Source of the DNA: Ilyomonas sp965277535
Lineage (GTDB): Bacteria > Bacteroidota > Bacteroidia > Chitinophagales > Chitinophagaceae
DNA: 64,000 nucleotides
Direction: 5' to 3'
Assembly: GCA_965277535.1 (NCBI GenBank)
Contig: OZ255825.1
Location: 3,720,001-3,784,000 of the forward strand
Part shown: positions 61,693 through 64,000 of the stretch, piece by piece
How positions within the stretch are numbered: the first letter of the stretch is position 1
Layout of the letters: the number at the start of each line of letters is the position of its first letter
Notes under the pieces: generated by a model
What the model was told of the DNA's origin: nothing
Seen by the model: only the letters and a program-made list of their open reading frames with translations
The model's database searches: none
Translations under genes and position numbers: made by a program

Positions 61693-64000
61693 TTATTGTT
61701 TTGCAACATCAATGATGGCTACCTGGCTGCCGCACAAGCCGTTTGTGGAGATGCCTTGCACAACAACGGCGTACCTGCCCGGTAAATCGGAAGTAAAAAA
61801 AGGAATTTGTTTTTGTTCGTTTTTGTGCAAGGTGATGTTGGGTTTCCACAACAAAGTGGTTCTGAAATCTGGCAGATGATTGTTCTGTTGTTCGAAGGTT
61901 TCGTATGCAGGCGAATAAAAGGTACGCTGCTCCTGCAAGCCATCGTAATCCATCACCAACGCATGGGGGTCAATGTCAACGCCTGTGCCATCGGCGGTAT
62001 AGGTTTGACAGTTTAAAATGCCATCAAACACTGCATTTCCATAAATGTATCTGCGGTTCACCACATCCAAGGTTTTCAATTGCAAAGGATTGAACGCAAT
62101 GAATTTATTGAGATTAAAAAACGGAATGCCATCCACCAAAACCAAAGGGTCTGCAGTGAAGATACTTTGCGCCGACATATCATAAGTTGGAAAATGATAT
62201 TCGCCTTTTCGTTTTGTAACATTCACCAACGATACATATTCGCGCAGCACTTCTTCAGTGGTTGTAAACCGGGTATAATCGTCGAGCCTGTATCGTTTAT
62301 CTGCTGATGTATAAAACGCCGTTGAATCTGCAGCGGGCGTTGCAAACTGATTGATGTGATTGCCCCCATAAATGTTTTGCACCTGCATGGCAATGCTGTG
62401 TTGCAGTAAGGTGTTGGAACTGTTGAACGGCAATGAAAAAGGCCATGCAACTGAAGACGAAAACTGATTGCTGAAAGGATAGCTGATGCTGAAAGAATAA
62501 GAGCTATCGTAAAGCTGATCAGTTTGCACAATGAGTTTGGAATTGCCATACCAGTCTTTTGTTTCCCATTTTATATTTCCAAAGCTATCGCTCATGCTGG
62601 TATAAAACTGCGTGCTTTTGCCAGGCAAAGAAAGGTACGCTATCACGCCTTGCTGCGGTTTGCCGGTTTGGTTGTTAGTCAGCTTTCCGGTGATGATATG
62701 ACCATTGTATTCCGGCGCAAACGAAAGCACCGAAGTGCCCGGATGGATGTTTGTTTTTGCCCCAATTTTTCTCCAGCCGTTCACCAGCAATAAGTTGTTG
62801 ATGGTGTTTTCGCTTTCCTGTTGTAAAAGAAAATCCTGTAAAACATTTTCATCATTTTCTTTTATATCAGATGCAAAAAGCAGATAAGCATCAATGGTGT
62901 TATTGTCCAATGTTTGCAGGGAATCCAGCCGGTAAACGGATAAAGAAAGTTGGGCCGAATCATTATTATAAGTAAAATTATCGGCTTGCATTGTGAGGTT
63001 TGCCTTCTTTCTTACCTCATAACTTGTGGCATCAGCGCGCAACGAAAGCTGCAATGTTTGCGCCCCTTTTTTATAATACAATCTTTCGCAGACTGGCTGT
63101 TTGCTTTCATTAAAAATAGTGATGGTTGAAACGCCGCCCGGCAACAACAAAGTGTTGATATTGAAAGCCGCTTTGCCGTTTTGCAGTGCCACTTCTTTTG
63201 CAAGAATGGTTTGTTTGTTTTTATGAATAACAAGATACACCGTTTGTGCCGTCATGTTGCTGGCAGCCACATTCACCAGTGCATTGCCATCGCGTGAGCT
63301 GTCAACCATCATAGCAAAGCCTTCATCGCTGGCAACGGGTACATTTTGTGCAAACGCATTGCCTTTTTCCGGTTGAATAAAGACGGTATAAGCATGATTG
63401 GTTTTTGGTGTAAAAACAAAGTTGCCGATGCCCGCCTGTGTTGAACGAAAGGAAAGCAAGGTGTCTTTGTCATCCATTAAAATACCTGTAAAAACAAAGC
63501 TATTGCCGTTTTGATTTGTGCCTTTAAACGCAAGTCTGTTGCTTACTCCTTTTACCAGGTTGCCGCCTTCGGGAAAAAATTGCAAACGGCACAACGCTTT
63601 GCTTTTTCTACTGCTGTCAACGGTAAGCTTCTGCACATTGATGAGCGTGATTTGTTTTTGAAAAAAATCAACGGCGCTTCCATTCTTCATCCAATTTGTG
63701 TACGATCTCAATTTGTAATTGCCCGATGGTGCGCTCAGGGGCAAATAAAAAGAACCATCGCCCAAGCCATTGCGCAACGCAATCTTCGCTTGTAATATTG
63801 GCTTGTTTGTAGAATCCAGCAACTCTACATAAGCAATCTTGCTTAAGTCGGAAAGTTTGTTGGAAGCTGCTTCCACACAATACATTTTAAACCACAAAAT
63901 TTCACCTGCTACATAAAAATTTTTATCCGTATGCACAAACATTTTTTCTGTAAAAGAAATCGAGTTTTCATTGTTCAGCGAGTTGTAGGATGCATCTGAA
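61693..64000 (-). CDS. Large MG2-domain surface/envelope protein, cut by the right edge
   Basis: The frame is open to the window end; the in-window Met at 63942 is not the true start, because the upstream codons (SLNNENSISFTEK) read on naturally. The region FVHTDKNFYVAGEILWFKMY, then LPLSAPSGNYKLRSYTNWMK, matches alpha-2-macroglobulin MG2-like domains seen in Bacteroidota membrane proteins. Repeated beta-sandwich blocks follow. Later segments (SISYPFSNQFSSSVAWPFSL, DPLVLVDGIPFFNLNKFI, LKTLDVVNRRYIYGNAVFDG) resemble a TonB-plug-like 'VDGIP' domain, so it may be related to secretion or TonB-type systems. The role is unknown. The dispersed 11-mer overlaps 62750-62760. Confidence 0.7.
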   Translation of the reverse strand, partial: SDASYNSLNNENSISFTEKMFVHTDKNFYVAGEILWFKMYCVEAASNKLSDLSKIAYVELLDSTNKPILQAKIALRNGLGDGSFYLPLSAPSGNYKLRSYTNWMKNGSAVDFFQKQITLINVQKLTVDSSRKSKALCRLQFFPEGGNLVKGVSNRLAFKGTNQNGNSFVFTGILMDDKDTLLSFRSTQAGIGNFVFTPKTNHAYTVFIQPEKGNAFAQNVPVASDEGFAMMVDSSRDGNALVNVAASNMTAQTVYLVIHKNKQTILAKEVALQNGKAAFNINTLLLPGGVSTITIFNESKQPVCERLYYKKGAQTLQLSLRADATSYEVRKKANLTMQADNFTYNNDSAQLSLSVYRLDSLQTLDNNTIDAYLLFASDIKENDENVLQDFLLQQESENTINNLLLVNGWRKIGAKTNIHPGTSVLSFAPEYNGHIITGKLTNNQTGKPQQGVIAYLSLPGKSTQFYTSMSDSFGNIKWETKDWYGNSKLIVQTDQLYDSSYSFSISYPFSNQFSSSVAWPFSLPFNSSNTLLQHSIAMQVQNIYGGNHINQFATPAADSTAFYTSADKRYRLDDYTRFTTTEEVLREYVSLVNVTKRKGEYHFPTYDMSAQSIFTADPLVLVDGIPFFNLNKFIAFNPLQLKTLDVVNRRYIYGNAVFDGILNCQTYTADGTGVDIDPHALVMDYDGLQEQRTFYSPAYETFEQQNNHLPDFRTTLLWKPNITLHKNEQKQIPFFTSDLPGRYAVVVQGISTNGLCGSQVAIIDVAKQ

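Overview
The window looks like a chromosomal segment of a Bacteroidota bacterium, most probably family Chitinophagaceae. This is inferred from the gene content: a DUF5606 protein, a START-like protein, an ECF sigma / anti-sigma / outer-membrane barrel cluster, PorT-like and MG2-type surface proteins, Tat-anchored ferritin-like proteins and many small lipoproteins. Moderate AT-richness, few Shine-Dalgarno sites and TAnnTTTG-type promoter boxes agree. No rRNA, tRNA, CRISPR array, prophage or intact insertion sequence was seen.

Layout. 1-3.8 kb: assimilatory sulfite reduction (cysJ cut by the left edge, cysI, siroheme synthase). 3.9-5.1 kb: a decayed type II toxin-antitoxin pair and a lipoprotein. 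5.2-9.0 kb (minus strand): isoaspartyl peptidase, heptose kinase and a stand-alone second half of carbamoyl-phosphate synthase CarB. 9.1-21.2 kb: aspartyl protease/PDZ, response regulator, SDR, beta-propeller phosphoesterase, M13 peptidase, TIM-barrel isomerase-like protein, deacetylase-fold protein and RhlE helicase. 21.2-26.5 kb is the most island-like part: about 950 bp without a gene, a frameshifted type ISP/IIG restriction-modification gene, and two foldback elements around a small beta-barrel gene. 26.5-31.4 kb: lipoprotein, SMP-30, Zn-alcohol dehydrogenase operon, CinA C-terminal protein, CBS protein. 31.7-41 kb is carbohydrate metabolism: TreZ, MalQ, esterase, NagB-ROK kinase pair and a six-hairpin glycosidase. 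41.5-44.9 kb is a membrane/stress operon (membrane protein, winged-helix regulator, CreD with an extra N-terminal membrane module, membrane protein) with two matching palindromic operators. 44.9-54.6 kb: MnmE, two ferritin-like proteins, DUF5606, M3 peptidase, YccF, START-like, LptF/G permease, Tat superoxide dismutase and a PIN-domain pair. 54.7-64 kb (minus strand): CDF transporter, GH35 beta-galactosidase, outer-membrane barrel / anti-sigma / ECF sigma cluster, SDR and an MG2-type protein cut by the right edge.

The strongest unexplained signal is a dispersed 11-mer, GCAAAAACAAA (complement TTTGTTTTTGC). I counted 25 exact copies by eye; base composition would predict well under one. It is enriched between genes and, in three cases, ends exactly 4 nt before an ATG. 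Several longer families of intergenic repeats are also present: a 75-bp hairpin-headed family, AGCT-punctuated spacers and shorter ones. All coordinates, counts and family assignments come from reading the sequence, without database searches.
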